From JAAZPT01 sp034180455 (GTDB taxonomy: Bacteria; Bacillota; Clostridia; Christensenellales; Aristaeellaceae), in the NCBI GenBank assembly GCA_034180455.1, contig JAXFOG010000029.1, positions 1-45,884 of the forward strand: a DNA stretch of 45,884 bases, in the 5' to 3' direction. Of this stretch, positions 25,586 through 34,227 are shown piece by piece (position 1 is the first letter of the stretch; each line of letters begins with the position of its first letter). Made by a program: the position numbers and the translations under genes. The notes under the pieces are model-generated. The model ran no database searches. It worked only from the letters and a program-made list of their open reading frames with translations, and was not told where the DNA came from.

Positions 25586-26974
25586 ATGACTAACGTTACT
25601 ATGGATAAAATTGTGGCTCTATGCAAAAATAGAGGATTTATTTTTGCAGGGTCTGAAATATATGGTGGGTTAGCAAACTCTTGGGATTATGGTCCTCTTG
25701 GAGTATTACTAAAGAACAATGTTAAAAAAGCATGGTGGCAGAAATTTGTAAGGGAGAGTGAAACAAATGTAGGCCTCGATGCAGCTATTATAATGAATAG
25801 AAATGTTTGGGTGGCTTCTGGTCATGTAGGTAGTTTTAACGATCCTCTTATGGACTGTAAGGCTTGTAAATCTCGTTTTAGAGCAGATAATTTGGTTGAA
25901 GACTGGGCAAAAGAAAATAACATTGATTTGAACGCTGACGGTTGGAGCAACGAAAAGCTTGAAAAATATATTGAAGAAAACAATATAGCTTGCCCCGAAT
26001 GTGGAAAGCATGATTTTACTTCAATTAGAAAATTTAACATGATGTTTAAGACATTCCAAGGCGTTACAGAAAATAGTGCAAGTGAGTTATATCTAAGACC
26101 AGAAACAGCGCAAGGCATTTTTACAAACTTCAAAAATGTAGTGCGTTCCTCAAGGCGCAAATTGCCACTTGGAATTTGTCAAATAGGTAAGAGTTTTAGA
26201 AATGAGATTACACCAGGTAACTTTATATTCCGTACACGTGAATTTGAGCAGATGGAGCTTGAATTTTTCTGCAAGCCTGGAACTGATATGGAATGGTTTG
26301 ACTACTGGCGCGACTTCTGTCATAAGTGGTTGCTATCTCTAGGCGTAACTGAAAGCAAACTAAGGCTAAGAGATCATTTGCCTGAGCAGCTATCTCACTA
26401 TTCCAAAGCAACAACTGACTTCGAATATCTTTTCCCATTTGGCTGGGGTGAATTATGGGGTGTTGCAAACAGAACTGATTATGATCTTACAGCACACCAA
26501 AACACTAGTGGCGAGAATATGCAGTATCTAGATCCTGTTACTAATGAAAAATATATTCCTTATGTAGTTGAGCCATCACTTGGAGCAGACAGAACTGTTC
26601 TTTTGTTCTTATGTGATGCATATGATGAAGAAGAAATTGCTGAAGGAGATGTTCGTACTGTACTACATCTTCACCCAGCTTTAGCCCCATACAAGGCTGC
26701 CGTATTGCCACTTCAAAAAAACAAGCTCGGCGATCTTGCAAAAAAGGTATACAGAGAGCTTACTCCGTATTTTGATGTTGATTATGATGAAACTGGCTCT
26801 ATAGGTAAAAGATATAGAAGACAGGACGAGATAGGAACACCTTTCTGCATTACAGTTGACTTTGATACAGAGAACGATAATACTGTTACAATCAGAGATC
26901 GCGATAGCATGAAACAAGAGCGTATAGCCATAAACGAGCTTAGAGATTACATAGAAAAATCGTTACAATTTTAA
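25586..26974 (+). CDS. glyQS: Glycyl-tRNA synthetase, homodimeric (alpha2) type
   Basis: From the ATG at 25586 (GGGGG five bases upstream) this is 462 residues, MTNVTMDKIVALCKNRGFIF. It is a class II synthetase: motif 2 region GICQIGKSFRNEITPGNFIFRTREFEQMELEFFC (split here by context), RPETAQGIFTNF before it, and motif 3 in PSLGADRTVLLFL. Two CxxC pairs (CKAC near residue 90 and CPEC near 140) suggest a zinc site in the insertion. The C-terminal anticodon-binding domain (about 360-462) is complete. It charges tRNA-Gly. An in-frame ATG at 25550 is ignored because it overlaps the promoter -10. Confidence 0.97.
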   Translation: MTNVTMDKIVALCKNRGFIFAGSEIYGGLANSWDYGPLGVLLKNNVKKAWWQKFVRESETNVGLDAAIIMNRNVWVASGHVGSFNDPLMDCKACKSRFRADNLVEDWAKENNIDLNADGWSNEKLEKYIEENNIACPECGKHDFTSIRKFNMMFKTFQGVTENSASELYLRPETAQGIFTNFKNVVRSSRRKLPLGICQIGKSFRNEITPGNFIFRTREFEQMELEFFCKPGTDMEWFDYWRDFCHKWLLSLGVTESKLRLRDHLPEQLSHYSKATTDFEYLFPFGWGELWGVANRTDYDLTAHQNTSGENMQYLDPVTNEKYIPYVVEPSLGADRTVLLFLCDAYDEEEIAEGDVRTVLHLHPALAPYKAAVLPLQKNKLGDLAKKVYRELTPYFDVDYDETGSIGKRYRRQDEIGTPFCITVDFDTENDNTVTIRDRDSMKQERIAINELRDYIEKSLQF

Positions 26975-26984
26975 ACACTGATAT

Positions 26985-27039
26985 ATGTACTGACCTCCAA
27001 AAGTTGGACTGACAAGCCAATTTAAGGAGGTCAGTACAT
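26985..27039. repeat. IS3-type end remnant forming a 14-bp inverted repeat
   Basis: ATGTACTGACCTCC (26985-26998) is perfectly complementary to GGAGGTCAGTACAT (27026-27039), with a 27-base loop containing a further TTGG/CCAA pairing. The outer part followed by AAAAGTTGGAC resembles terminal inverted repeats of IS3-family elements (recalled pattern TGTACTG..CC..AAAAGTTGGA). No transposase frame follows, so this is a solo end, a deletion scar or a tiny derivative. Confidence 0.6.
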
Positions 27040-27068
27040 TATCGTGGAGTTTTCTATATACAATAATT

Positions 27069-27096
27069 ATATCGACTGAAAAGTCGATATTTTTTT
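27069..27096 (+). terminator. Intrinsic terminator downstream of glyQS
   Basis: Nine-base stem ATATCGACT (27069-27077), loop GAAA, AGTCGATAT (27082-27090), then a run of six T. It probably ends the glyQS transcript; the IS-like remnant sits between gene and terminator. Confidence 0.88.
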
Positions 27097-27115
27097 CTAC
27101 AATATATAAACTATA

Positions 27116-27183
27116 TTGACAATTGTTTATCGTTATTTGTATAAAAAATTCTTATTGACATCATAAAGTATATGTTGTAGTAT
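27116..27183 (+). promoter_or_regulatory. Tandem promoters for the broken small gene and solute-binding-like gene
   Basis: Promoter one: TTGACA (27116-27121), 18 bases, TATAAA (27140-27145). Promoter two: TTGACA (27155-27160), 17 bases, TAGTAT (27178-27183). Two perfect -35 boxes 39 bases apart suggest real, possibly regulated transcription of the downstream genes. Confidence 0.6.
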
Positions 27184-27233
27184 TTTCTTAAGAAGTAATA
27201 ATTTAATACATAAAAATTTAATAGGAGGTCTTT

Positions 27234-27480
27234 ATGAAAAAATTGTGTTTCTGAGTAGCCATATTATTACTTTTATCAATTTGTTTTGAAATATCTGCGG
27301 CATGCGATCATCAATTTAATGTAAAGTATGTGGTGATACAGGAAAGCTAAAACCACATTCATATATTAAAAACAAATGCAAATACTGTGGAGCACCAAAG
27401 GGTTCCAAAGCCCAAAGAAAACTAAATTTCTCATGCGTAAAAACAAAAGCAGTATTCTACATTATCAATTACAATTATAA
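27234..27480 (+). pseudogene. Broken small secreted Cys-rich protein gene
   Basis: An excellent AGGAGG (27223-27228) precedes an ATG at 27234. The frame reads MKKLCF, hits TGA at 27252-27254, then continues as a hydrophobic signal-like stretch (VAILLLLSICFEISAACDHQ) to TAA at 27348. A one-base shift near 27327 restores an open frame with CGDTGK and NKCKYCGAPKGSK, i.e. several Cys/His that look like a small zinc-ribbon or Cys-rich module. So a stop and a frameshift have broken what was likely a short secreted protein. The shifted frame runs open into the downstream gene's ATG. Family not recognised. Confidence 0.6.
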
Positions 27481-27493
27481 TAGAGGTGAGTTT

Positions 27494-28906
27494 ATGAATA
27501 AAAACAAAAAATTGTTTTCTATATTGCTGTGCATTTTAATGATTATAAGTTTACAAAGCAATATATTTGCACTTGAAGTTATTAATCCCAGCAATTATAG
27601 CTATGATGGATCTCTTACTATAAAAATAGCTACTACTTTCGATTTGATAGATCGCTTTGGTGATATTTTTAATAAATATATAATTCCAGAATGTCCTTAC
27701 AAAATCAAATTAATTTGTTTAGATTATTATAATTTTAATGATTATATAGATTCTCATAGCTCAGAAATCGATATTTTATTGCTTGGAAACCATTCAATTG
27801 AATTTGAGACAGCTGTAAAAAAATGGCAACCGCTAGAAATCAAGTCTGATATTTTGAATAACAGAGTAGATAAAATGAGTAATGTTCTCCAAGCAGAGCT
27901 TGTTAAAGATGGTCATCTTTATGCATATCCTTTCTATATAGATTCAAAATATTTTGCTTATGACTATGAGTTGTTTAATAAGTCAGGTTTTAAGAGTATT
28001 CCAGATACATTTGATCAATATATAGATCTTATGTATGAATGGTACAAAATGAATAAGGATAAGAAACCTAACCATAGCTTTGATGGATTGACAAATATAT
28101 TGGATGAGCAACTATGGACAATAAAAGATTTTATTTCTACTGAATTTTTAATAAAAACCCATAGTCCATTTAAGGAACCTAGATTTAAATCAGCACTCGA
28201 AAAATTATATAAATTAAATGAATTTAGCACTTTAGATTTTTCTGATGCAAATTATAGATCAATATTTAAACGCTTCATAATCAATCCATTAAAATTCGAT
28301 GGTAATGTTAAAAAAACTAATTTTAGATATTTGATGCCTTTGAAAACTGAACCATGGGGAAATTACGTAATTGATTCTGCTTTATACTATTTTATAATCA
28401 ATAAGGATTCTAAAAACTATGATTCCGCTGAAAAGCTTCTGGAAATAATACAGCATGATAAATATGCACCAACAAATTATTATGAATATTCTTCAGAAGA
28501 TAATTCCTCTGACCTTATGAATGGCTATGACAATGAGCTTGAATACTATAGATTTAATATGTCTATGCTTAATCTACAACTTTCAAATATGGAAAAAAAT
28601 GTTGAATTTGAACCACTACTTAAAGACTCTACAGCTTTCAAAAAAGATTATGAAGAAAAAAAGCTTGAACTATCAAATTTAGAACACGAATATGAAGAAC
28701 TTATTCGTAGTAAAAAAGATAATATTTCTGAATATAGAAGATTACAGCCTTATTTTAGATTTAAAAATCACTCTCACCTATTTAATATGGTGAATGAAAA
28801 AGATCTTAATCGCATACTTACAGATTACTTTGAAGGGAGAGTTTCAATTGACGAAACCATAAAAAAATTGGATGTCAGTTATTTTGATTTTATATCCAAG
28901 CATTAA
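27494..28906 (+). CDS. Secreted solute-binding-like protein without transporter genes
   Basis: A 470-residue protein with a signal peptide (KKLFSILLCILMIISLQSNIFA, likely cut before LEV, no lipobox). The body has the feel of family 1 extracellular solute-binding proteins: an early LTIKIATTFD strand, DILLLG, then HLYAYPFYIDSKYFAYDYELFNKSG (around 140-165), the usual segment where the model protein names its second lobe, and PWGNYVIDSALYYFIINKDS. The last 110 residues are highly charged with a coiled coil (KKLELSNLEHEYEELIRSKK), which is not usual for the family. No permease or ATPase gene is adjacent. Ligand unknown; a sensory or surface role is possible. AT-rich. Confidence 0.6.
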   Translation: MNKNKKLFSILLCILMIISLQSNIFALEVINPSNYSYDGSLTIKIATTFDLIDRFGDIFNKYIIPECPYKIKLICLDYYNFNDYIDSHSSEIDILLLGNHSIEFETAVKKWQPLEIKSDILNNRVDKMSNVLQAELVKDGHLYAYPFYIDSKYFAYDYELFNKSGFKSIPDTFDQYIDLMYEWYKMNKDKKPNHSFDGLTNILDEQLWTIKDFISTEFLIKTHSPFKEPRFKSALEKLYKLNEFSTLDFSDANYRSIFKRFIINPLKFDGNVKKTNFRYLMPLKTEPWGNYVIDSALYYFIINKDSKNYDSAEKLLEIIQHDKYAPTNYYEYSSEDNSSDLMNGYDNELEYYRFNMSMLNLQLSNMEKNVEFEPLLKDSTAFKKDYEEKKLELSNLEHEYEELIRSKKDNISEYRRLQPYFRFKNHSHLFNMVNEKDLNRILTDYFEGRVSIDETIKKLDVSYFDFISKH

Positions 28907-28940
28907 AAATAAATAAATGATAATGATATATTTAATAAAA

Positions 28941-28976
28941 TCAAAAATGGCTCTTCTATATGAGAGCCGTTTTTGA
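28941..28976. terminator. Bidirectional terminator between convergent genes
   Basis: A 14-base stem (28941-28954 with 28963-28976, one G-T pair) has an A-run on the left and T-run on the right, so it can stop transcription from both the solute-binding-like gene and the M42 peptidase operon. Confidence 0.88.
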
Positions 28977-28988
28977 TTTTTACTATAG

Positions 28989-30065
28989 TTAAAATGAAAA
29001 AATAATATCTTTATTGATTCTTTTTATTATTTCTACAGCAAGCTTTACAGCATTTGAATAATCTTCAAAGCTACTTATACCATAGTGGGTATGTGCATAG
29101 CGTACAGGAATACCTATTACAATAGCAGGCACTCCCCTATTGGCAACATGTATCTGAGATCCGTTTGTTCCTCCACCTGATCTTACAGCTTCCTGAACTG
29201 GGATAGAAAGCTCCTCTGCAAGATCAAGAGCAAATCGTTGCCATCTAGGATTTGTAATCATGCTTACATCAACATGCCTGAGCATAGGTCCTTTTTTTAG
29301 TGCTGTTTGTATCATGTAGCCTTCAACAGAGGTATCGTCTGCAGGGCAACCTTCAAAAATTATAGCGATGTCAGCATTGGCTTGAGTTGCACTGAGTTTG
29401 GCTCCCCTAGCTCCTACCTCTTCCTGAGAAGAAAATGTACCTACAAGATCAACATTTATTTCTTCATTTTCAAGTGCTCTTAGTGTGTCTATTATTGCTG
29501 CGCAGCCTAGCCTATTGTCAAAAGCCTTTGATATCATAATATCATGCTCGCTATCATACTCAAACTCAACAGCCGGTACTATTGGCTCGCCTATTCTAAT
29601 TCCAAATGATGTTTCAGCTTCTTCTTTGCTTCTTGCTCCAATATCAACTGATAAAGCATTCATACTTAATGGCGCATTGCGCTCTGCTTCACTCATAAAA
29701 TGAGGAGGTATGCTAGCTACAATTCCAGTTATATATTTTCCATATTTATTACGAACATAAACTTTATGGGCGGGAACATTATGTGCGATCCAGCTACCCA
29801 TATTAAGTATTTTTAATGTACCGTTTGGCTTAATTGCTTGGACTACAAATCCCACTTCATCGGTATGAGCGTCCAGTTGCATAATTGGCCTATTTCCTTT
29901 ATTTTTATTACTACGAACGTAAACATTTCTCATGCTATCTTCGGATAATTGACCTAGAGATTGGCATTCCTGTTTAACAATAGCAGCTGTTTCATCCTCA
30001 AAGCCAGAAATACCCTTTGATTCCGTAAGCTTTTTTAATAAATTCAAGCTATTTTCTTTATTCAT
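28989..30065 (-). CDS. M42 family metallo-aminopeptidase
   Basis: A 358-residue cytosolic enzyme of the M42 (glutamyl aminopeptidase/TET) group. Metal ligands are visible in LDAHTDEVGF (His66 region), in SKAFDNRLGC (Asp), in the catalytic QEEVGARG, in FEGCPADD and in a late His (RYAHTHYG). Such proteins form 12-mers and trim peptides. Some relatives were misnamed endoglucanase. The ATG overlaps the stop of the upstream methyltransferase gene by four bases, so it is the last gene of the translation-related operon. Confidence 0.93.
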   Translation of the reverse strand: MNKENSLNLLKKLTESKGISGFEDETAAIVKQECQSLGQLSEDSMRNVYVRSNKNKGNRPIMQLDAHTDEVGFVVQAIKPNGTLKILNMGSWIAHNVPAHKVYVRNKYGKYITGIVASIPPHFMSEAERNAPLSMNALSVDIGARSKEEAETSFGIRIGEPIVPAVEFEYDSEHDIMISKAFDNRLGCAAIIDTLRALENEEINVDLVGTFSSQEEVGARGAKLSATQANADIAIIFEGCPADDTSVEGYMIQTALKKGPMLRHVDVSMITNPRWQRFALDLAEELSIPVQEAVRSGGGTNGSQIHVANRGVPAIVIGIPVRYAHTHYGISSFEDYSNAVKLAVEIIKRINKDIIFSF

Positions 30066-30826
30066 ATTTCTCTCCTCATAATATCATAAATCATTATTCC
30101 ACAAGCAACTGCTACATTTAGAGATTCGGATTGACCAACCATTGGTAATGAATATATGTTTGTTGCAAGATCCATTAGTTTTTTGTCGACACCATTGCCC
30201 TCATTTCCAAATATTATAGCTATGTTTTCATTATCAGGTTCTCGCTCAAAATAATTTGGACCACCTATTGCTGTTGCGTAAATGGAATAATCTTCTTGTT
30301 TTAGTTTGTCGATAACATTTTCCAAGCTACTGGTTCTATGACAGTTTACATGAAAAACGCTTCCCATGGTACTCCTTAATGTTTTTGGATTATAAATATC
30401 AGCACAAGCATCATCCATAATTACATCGCTAAAGCCCGCTGCGTCTGCTGTACGAACTATTGTCCCAACATTACCAGGATCCTGTACGGCATTAAGTATA
30501 ACTATCTTTGTCCCATATTTTTCTTCAGATCTAAAATTGCTTAATGCAGCGCAAATTCCCTGAGGTGTTATGGTATTGCAAATAGTGTTAAATACATCAC
30601 TTTGAGCAAATATACAATTATCACTTTTATCAATCAAATAAGAGTATTTTTCTGCTTTAGCAGCATCACATATTAGAGTTTCGAGCTTATAGTTTGATTT
30701 TAGAGCTTCCAAAACCATATGCTCGCCTTCTACTAAAAACATTCCATGTTCAATTCTACCTTTTTGAGTATTGAGGCTTTTAAGGTTTTGTATAGTTTTA
30801 TTTTTTTTGCTTGTGATTATTTCCAT
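30062..30826 (-). CDS. TrmH/SpoU-family RNA 2'-O-methyltransferase
   Basis: A 254-residue SPOUT enzyme. A short N-terminal substrate-binding domain (about 1-95, SKKNKTIQNLKSLNTQKGR) is followed by the knotted SAM domain with motif 1 NAVQDPGNVGTIVRTADAAG, motif 2 IIFGNEGNGVD and motif 3 SLNVAVACGIMIYDI. It probably 2'-O-methylates a ribose in 23S rRNA or tRNA, like RlmB or YsgA; the exact site cannot be told from sequence. It overlaps the M42 gene and is 13 bases after argS. Confidence 0.92.
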   Translation of the reverse strand: MEIITSKKNKTIQNLKSLNTQKGRIEHGMFLVEGEHMVLEALKSNYKLETLICDAAKAEKYSYLIDKSDNCIFAQSDVFNTICNTITPQGICAALSNFRSEEKYGTKIVILNAVQDPGNVGTIVRTADAAGFSDVIMDDACADIYNPKTLRSTMGSVFHVNCHRTSSLENVIDKLKQEDYSIYATAIGGPNYFEREPDNENIAIIFGNEGNGVDKKLMDLATNIYSLPMVGQSESLNVAVACGIMIYDIMRREI

Positions 30827-30838
30827 TGCTTTGATTTT

Positions 30839-32557
30839 TTACATTCTTTCCGGAGCTTGCATACCTATTAACGACATAGCTGTTTTAAGTACATCTTTTG
30901 TTGCCTTACATAGAATAATTCTTGCCTTTGTTTTTGAAAGATCTTCATCAATAATACGCTGTTCATAATAGTACTTATTAAAAGCCTTAGCGATGTCAGT
31001 CATTGCCCTTGTAATGATTGATGGCTCATATTTATCTGCAGCCTGAAGTATGCTTTCTGGAAAGCGGCTAATTAGTCTAAGAAGATTCTGTGAAAAGTCA
31101 TCAGTAAGAGCGCTGTAATCTTCTTCAACATCATAAAGCCCAGTGATTTCCTCGGCCTTTCTAAGCACTGAGCAAGCCCGTGCATGAGTATACTGCACGT
31201 ATGGTCCTGTCTCTCCATCAAAGTTAAGGGCTCTATCCCATCTGAAGTCTATATCTTTTATTCTACCATTCTGCAAATCTGTATATACTACTGCACCGAT
31301 ACCTACTTGCATTGCTATCTCTTCTTTATTTTCAAGATTTGGTGATTTCTCATTTATAATTTCTAATGCCTTTTCGCAAGCTCTATTCAACAGGTCTTCA
31401 AGATAAACGATATGACCCTTCCTAGTAGCAAGTTGCTGCCCCTCATAGCTTACCATTCCAAAAGCTACATGAACCATATTTTTTGCAAAATCATAGTCCA
31501 TTAACTCAAGAACTTTGAAAACTTGCTTAAAATGCAAATCCTGCTGATAGGCTACAATATATAAGCATTTATCAAAATTATATGTTTCATGTCTATCTAT
31601 TGCAGCAGCAATATCTCTTGTAGCATAAAGTGTAGCTCCATCTTTTTTTAGTATTAGGCAAGGAGGCATATCATATTTTTCCAAGTCTACAATGCTTGCG
31701 CCTTCGCTATTTTTTAGTAGATTTTTTTCTTTGAGCTCACGTATTGGTCTATCCATTTTATCATTGTAGTAGCTCTCACCATGATAGCTATCAAAACTTA
31801 CGCCCAATATATCATACACTCTCTGTGCATCTTTAAGCGTTAATTCTTTAAATAGGTTGAATAGGCTCATTGCTTCATCATTTCCATCTTCTATAGCTTT
31901 GAACCACTTTCTACCCTCTTCTTCAAGCGAAGGATCTTTCTCTGCCTCTTCATGAAACTTTATATAGAGTCTTGTAAGTTCATCTACACCCTTTTCTTTC
32001 AAGGTGTCCATATTGCCCCATGTTTTAAATGCATAAATTAACTTGCCAAACTGAGTTCCCCAGTCACCAAGATAGTTTATTCCAACAGTTTTATATCCTA
32101 AAAACTCAAAGATTGCCTTTAAGCTATTGCCTATCATTGTAGTGCTAAGATGGCCAATATGAAATCTCTTTGCAATGTTTATAGATGAATAATCTAAACA
32201 TATTGTTTTACCATTACCAATATTAGAGCTTCCATAACGCTCACCCTTGTTTTTTAATTCATCAATGATGCGTTTTGCAAACTTTTCACGTTCCAAAAAC
32301 AAATTTAAATATCCACCCATTGCCTCTGCTCTTGCTAGATCAGAGCTAAAATTTTCTGCAAGCTTTTGAGCAATAATATTTGGTGATGTTCTGAATACCT
32401 TTGACAACCTAAAACACGGAAAAGCATAATCTCCCATATCGCTGTTTGGTGGTACTTCAATAAGAGCTTCTATTTCATCTGTTTTTAAACTTGAATCCTG
32501 ATTGTTATATGATTTTTCAATAGTTGATGCTATCAACTCTGCCAAAATTTCTTTCAT
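30839..32557 (-). CDS. argS: Arginyl-tRNA synthetase
   Basis: A 572-residue class I synthetase. The N-terminal tRNA D-loop domain (about 1-85) is followed by the HIGH signature (AKRFHIGHLSTTMIGN, about 130-145), and the anticodon domain ends with the DALRG-type C-terminus QAPERM. As in many ArgRS enzymes there is no canonical KMSKS; TRKGHIVYLEDLL stands in its place. It charges tRNA-Arg. The gene lies between the pseudouridine synthase and TrmH-type genes, nine and twelve bases apart. Confidence 0.97.
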   Translation of the reverse strand: MKEILAELIASTIEKSYNNQDSSLKTDEIEALIEVPPNSDMGDYAFPCFRLSKVFRTSPNIIAQKLAENFSSDLARAEAMGGYLNLFLEREKFAKRIIDELKNKGERYGSSNIGNGKTICLDYSSINIAKRFHIGHLSTTMIGNSLKAIFEFLGYKTVGINYLGDWGTQFGKLIYAFKTWGNMDTLKEKGVDELTRLYIKFHEEAEKDPSLEEEGRKWFKAIEDGNDEAMSLFNLFKELTLKDAQRVYDILGVSFDSYHGESYYNDKMDRPIRELKEKNLLKNSEGASIVDLEKYDMPPCLILKKDGATLYATRDIAAAIDRHETYNFDKCLYIVAYQQDLHFKQVFKVLELMDYDFAKNMVHVAFGMVSYEGQQLATRKGHIVYLEDLLNRACEKALEIINEKSPNLENKEEIAMQVGIGAVVYTDLQNGRIKDIDFRWDRALNFDGETGPYVQYTHARACSVLRKAEEITGLYDVEEDYSALTDDFSQNLLRLISRFPESILQAADKYEPSIITRAMTDIAKAFNKYYYEQRIIDEDLSKTKARIILCKATKDVLKTAMSLIGMQAPERM

Positions 32558-32566
32558 TTTTGCTCC

Positions 32567-33268
32567 TTACAGTTTTTCATTAAAAATTGAGTCTATTTCT
32601 TCTTTAAATTCATTAAAGCTATCTGTATATGGTTTTGATTTAAACAATATTCTTTCTTTACTTATAGGATGTATCAAACTAAGCCATGCTCCCCAGAGAG
32701 CTATTTGTTTGCCTGGGCATCCCTTTCCATATCTCATATCATATAGTATTGGATGTCCTGCCATAGATAGTTGTGAACGAATTTGATGTTTTCTACCTGT
32801 ATCTAAATCGATTCTACAAAGTGTCAAATTTGATTTTTCGGATATTGAACTTACTGAAAGCTTTGCTAATTTTGCATTTTCATCGTTTGATGATGCCTTT
32901 ACCATAAAACCATTTTTATCTTGGGCAATATATTCTTCTAAAGTTTGGCTTTTCAGTTTTCCTTCCACTACGGCAAGATAAGATCTACGCATTTCTTTTT
33001 TTTGAAGTTGTAATGAAAGTCTCTCTGCTGCCTTTGAAGTTTTTGCTAAAGCCATCAGTCCTCCAACTGGTCTATCCAGCCTATGCACAAGACCTAAATA
33101 AACATTACCTGGCTTGTTATATTTTTCTTTTAGATATTCCTTTGCTATGTCAACTATTGATAAATCTCCTGTATTATCGCCTTGACTAAGAATGTTTGGA
33201 GGCTTAACAATTATAAGCAAATGATTATCTTCGAATACAACATCCAGCTTATTGATTATTTTGTCCAT
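32567..33268 (-). CDS. RluA-family pseudouridine synthase (no S4 domain)
   Basis: From the ATG at 33268 the protein has 233 residues; the longer frame (from 33319) would run deep into the upstream gene. The catalytic motif is HRLDRPVGGLM with Asp65, followed by GRKHQIRSQLSMAGHPI, typical of RluA enzymes that isomerise uridine in 23S rRNA or tRNA. No S4 RNA-binding domain precedes it. The start overlaps the upstream stop by 13 bases with only a weak ribosome site, suggesting translational coupling. The target site is unknown. Confidence 0.9.
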   Translation of the reverse strand: MDKIINKLDVVFEDNHLLIIVKPPNILSQGDNTGDLSIVDIAKEYLKEKYNKPGNVYLGLVHRLDRPVGGLMALAKTSKAAERLSLQLQKKEMRRSYLAVVEGKLKSQTLEEYIAQDKNGFMVKASSNDENAKLAKLSVSSISEKSNLTLCRIDLDTGRKHQIRSQLSMAGHPILYDMRYGKGCPGKQIALWGAWLSLIHPISKERILFKSKPYTDSFNEFKEEIDSIFNEKL

Positions 33269-34113
33269 CTTGCGCTTGTCCCACACGGAAGCATACCACC
33301 AGCAGTAATAGGTAAGCATAATTCGTCTGCTTTTACACTACCGCCATGCTTTGCAACTATCTCTCTAAGCAGTATGTTTCCAAGTACACTTTGAGAAAAA
33401 CCTGTAGTGTATCCATTTAGCAAAAAGAATATCGCATTGGAGCTTAAAAGCTGAGCGCATAATGATACTAGCTCTTGTAGCTCATCTTCCAACTTCCATA
33501 CTTCGCCACCTGGTCCTCTGCCATAGCTAGGAGGGTCCATTATTATACCATCATAGGTATTGCCTCTTCGTATTTCTCTAAGAACGAATTTCTTGACATC
33601 TTCTACGATATATCTCATTGAGTCACTTGGAATATCATTCAATGATACATTTTCCTTGGCCCATTGCACCATTCCCTTTGCTGCATCTACATGAGTAACA
33701 TGGGCTCCAGCCTTTGCTAAAGCTACGCTTGCTCCTCCGGTATATGCAAAAAGATTAAGTATTTTTGGTCTATTTTGTGAATTTTTGACTTCATCTATCA
33801 TAAAATCCCAATTGGCTGCCTGCTCTGGAAAAAGACCTGTATGCTTGAATCCTGTTGGCCTTACAAAAAATTGGATATCATTGTAGCTCACCGTCCATCG
33901 CTCGGGAAGCTTTTTGTTGAAAGTCCATGATCCACCACCACTATTGCTACGCTCATATACAGCATCACAATTCTTCCATAATTCAGGATCTGCTTTTGCC
34001 CAGATTGCCTGTGGATCAGGCCTTTGAAGGATAATATCTTTCCATCTCTCTAGCTTGTAACCATCACCAGCATCTATAACTTCATAGTCCTGCCATTTGT
34101 GCGTTATAAACAT
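33256..34113 (-). CDS. Class I SAM-dependent methyltransferase, RlmI/RlmK-like
   Basis: From the ATG at 34113 (AAGGAG six bases upstream) the protein has 285 residues; an in-frame ATG at 34167 lacks a site. SAM-binding motif I is LFAYTGGASVALAKAGAHVTHVD, motif IV is MDPPSYGRGPGGEVW, and a preceding WTVSYNDIQFFVRPTGFKH segment matches rRNA m5C/m2G-type methyltransferases of the RlmI/RlmK group. It heads a minus-strand operon of RNA-modifying and translation genes. It most likely modifies rRNA; exact base unknown. Confidence 0.85.
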   Translation of the reverse strand: MFITHKWQDYEVIDAGDGYKLERWKDIILQRPDPQAIWAKADPELWKNCDAVYERSNSGGGSWTFNKKLPERWTVSYNDIQFFVRPTGFKHTGLFPEQAANWDFMIDEVKNSQNRPKILNLFAYTGGASVALAKAGAHVTHVDAAKGMVQWAKENVSLNDIPSDSMRYIVEDVKKFVLREIRRGNTYDGIIMDPPSYGRGPGGEVWKLEDELQELVSLCAQLLSSNAIFFLLNGYTTGFSQSVLGNILLREIVAKHGGSVKADELCLPITAGGMLPCGTSARWTK

Positions 34114-34227
34114 CAAAAACTCCTTAGTATTATTAACAATATATATTGTATCATATTTCACTATCAATAGTACAATAAATACTTTAAATATGTTATACTA
34201 CAATGAATATACTTTAGGAGATATTAT

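Noticed and set aside
25709..26160. Two overlapping minus-strand ORFs within glyQS
   Set aside because: Shadows of a conserved synthetase gene, no ribosome site.
27234..27350. Possible selenoprotein because of in-frame TGA
   Set aside because: The TGA falls inside a signal peptide after six codons, and a second stop and a frameshift follow; no selenocysteine-insertion hairpin is apparent.
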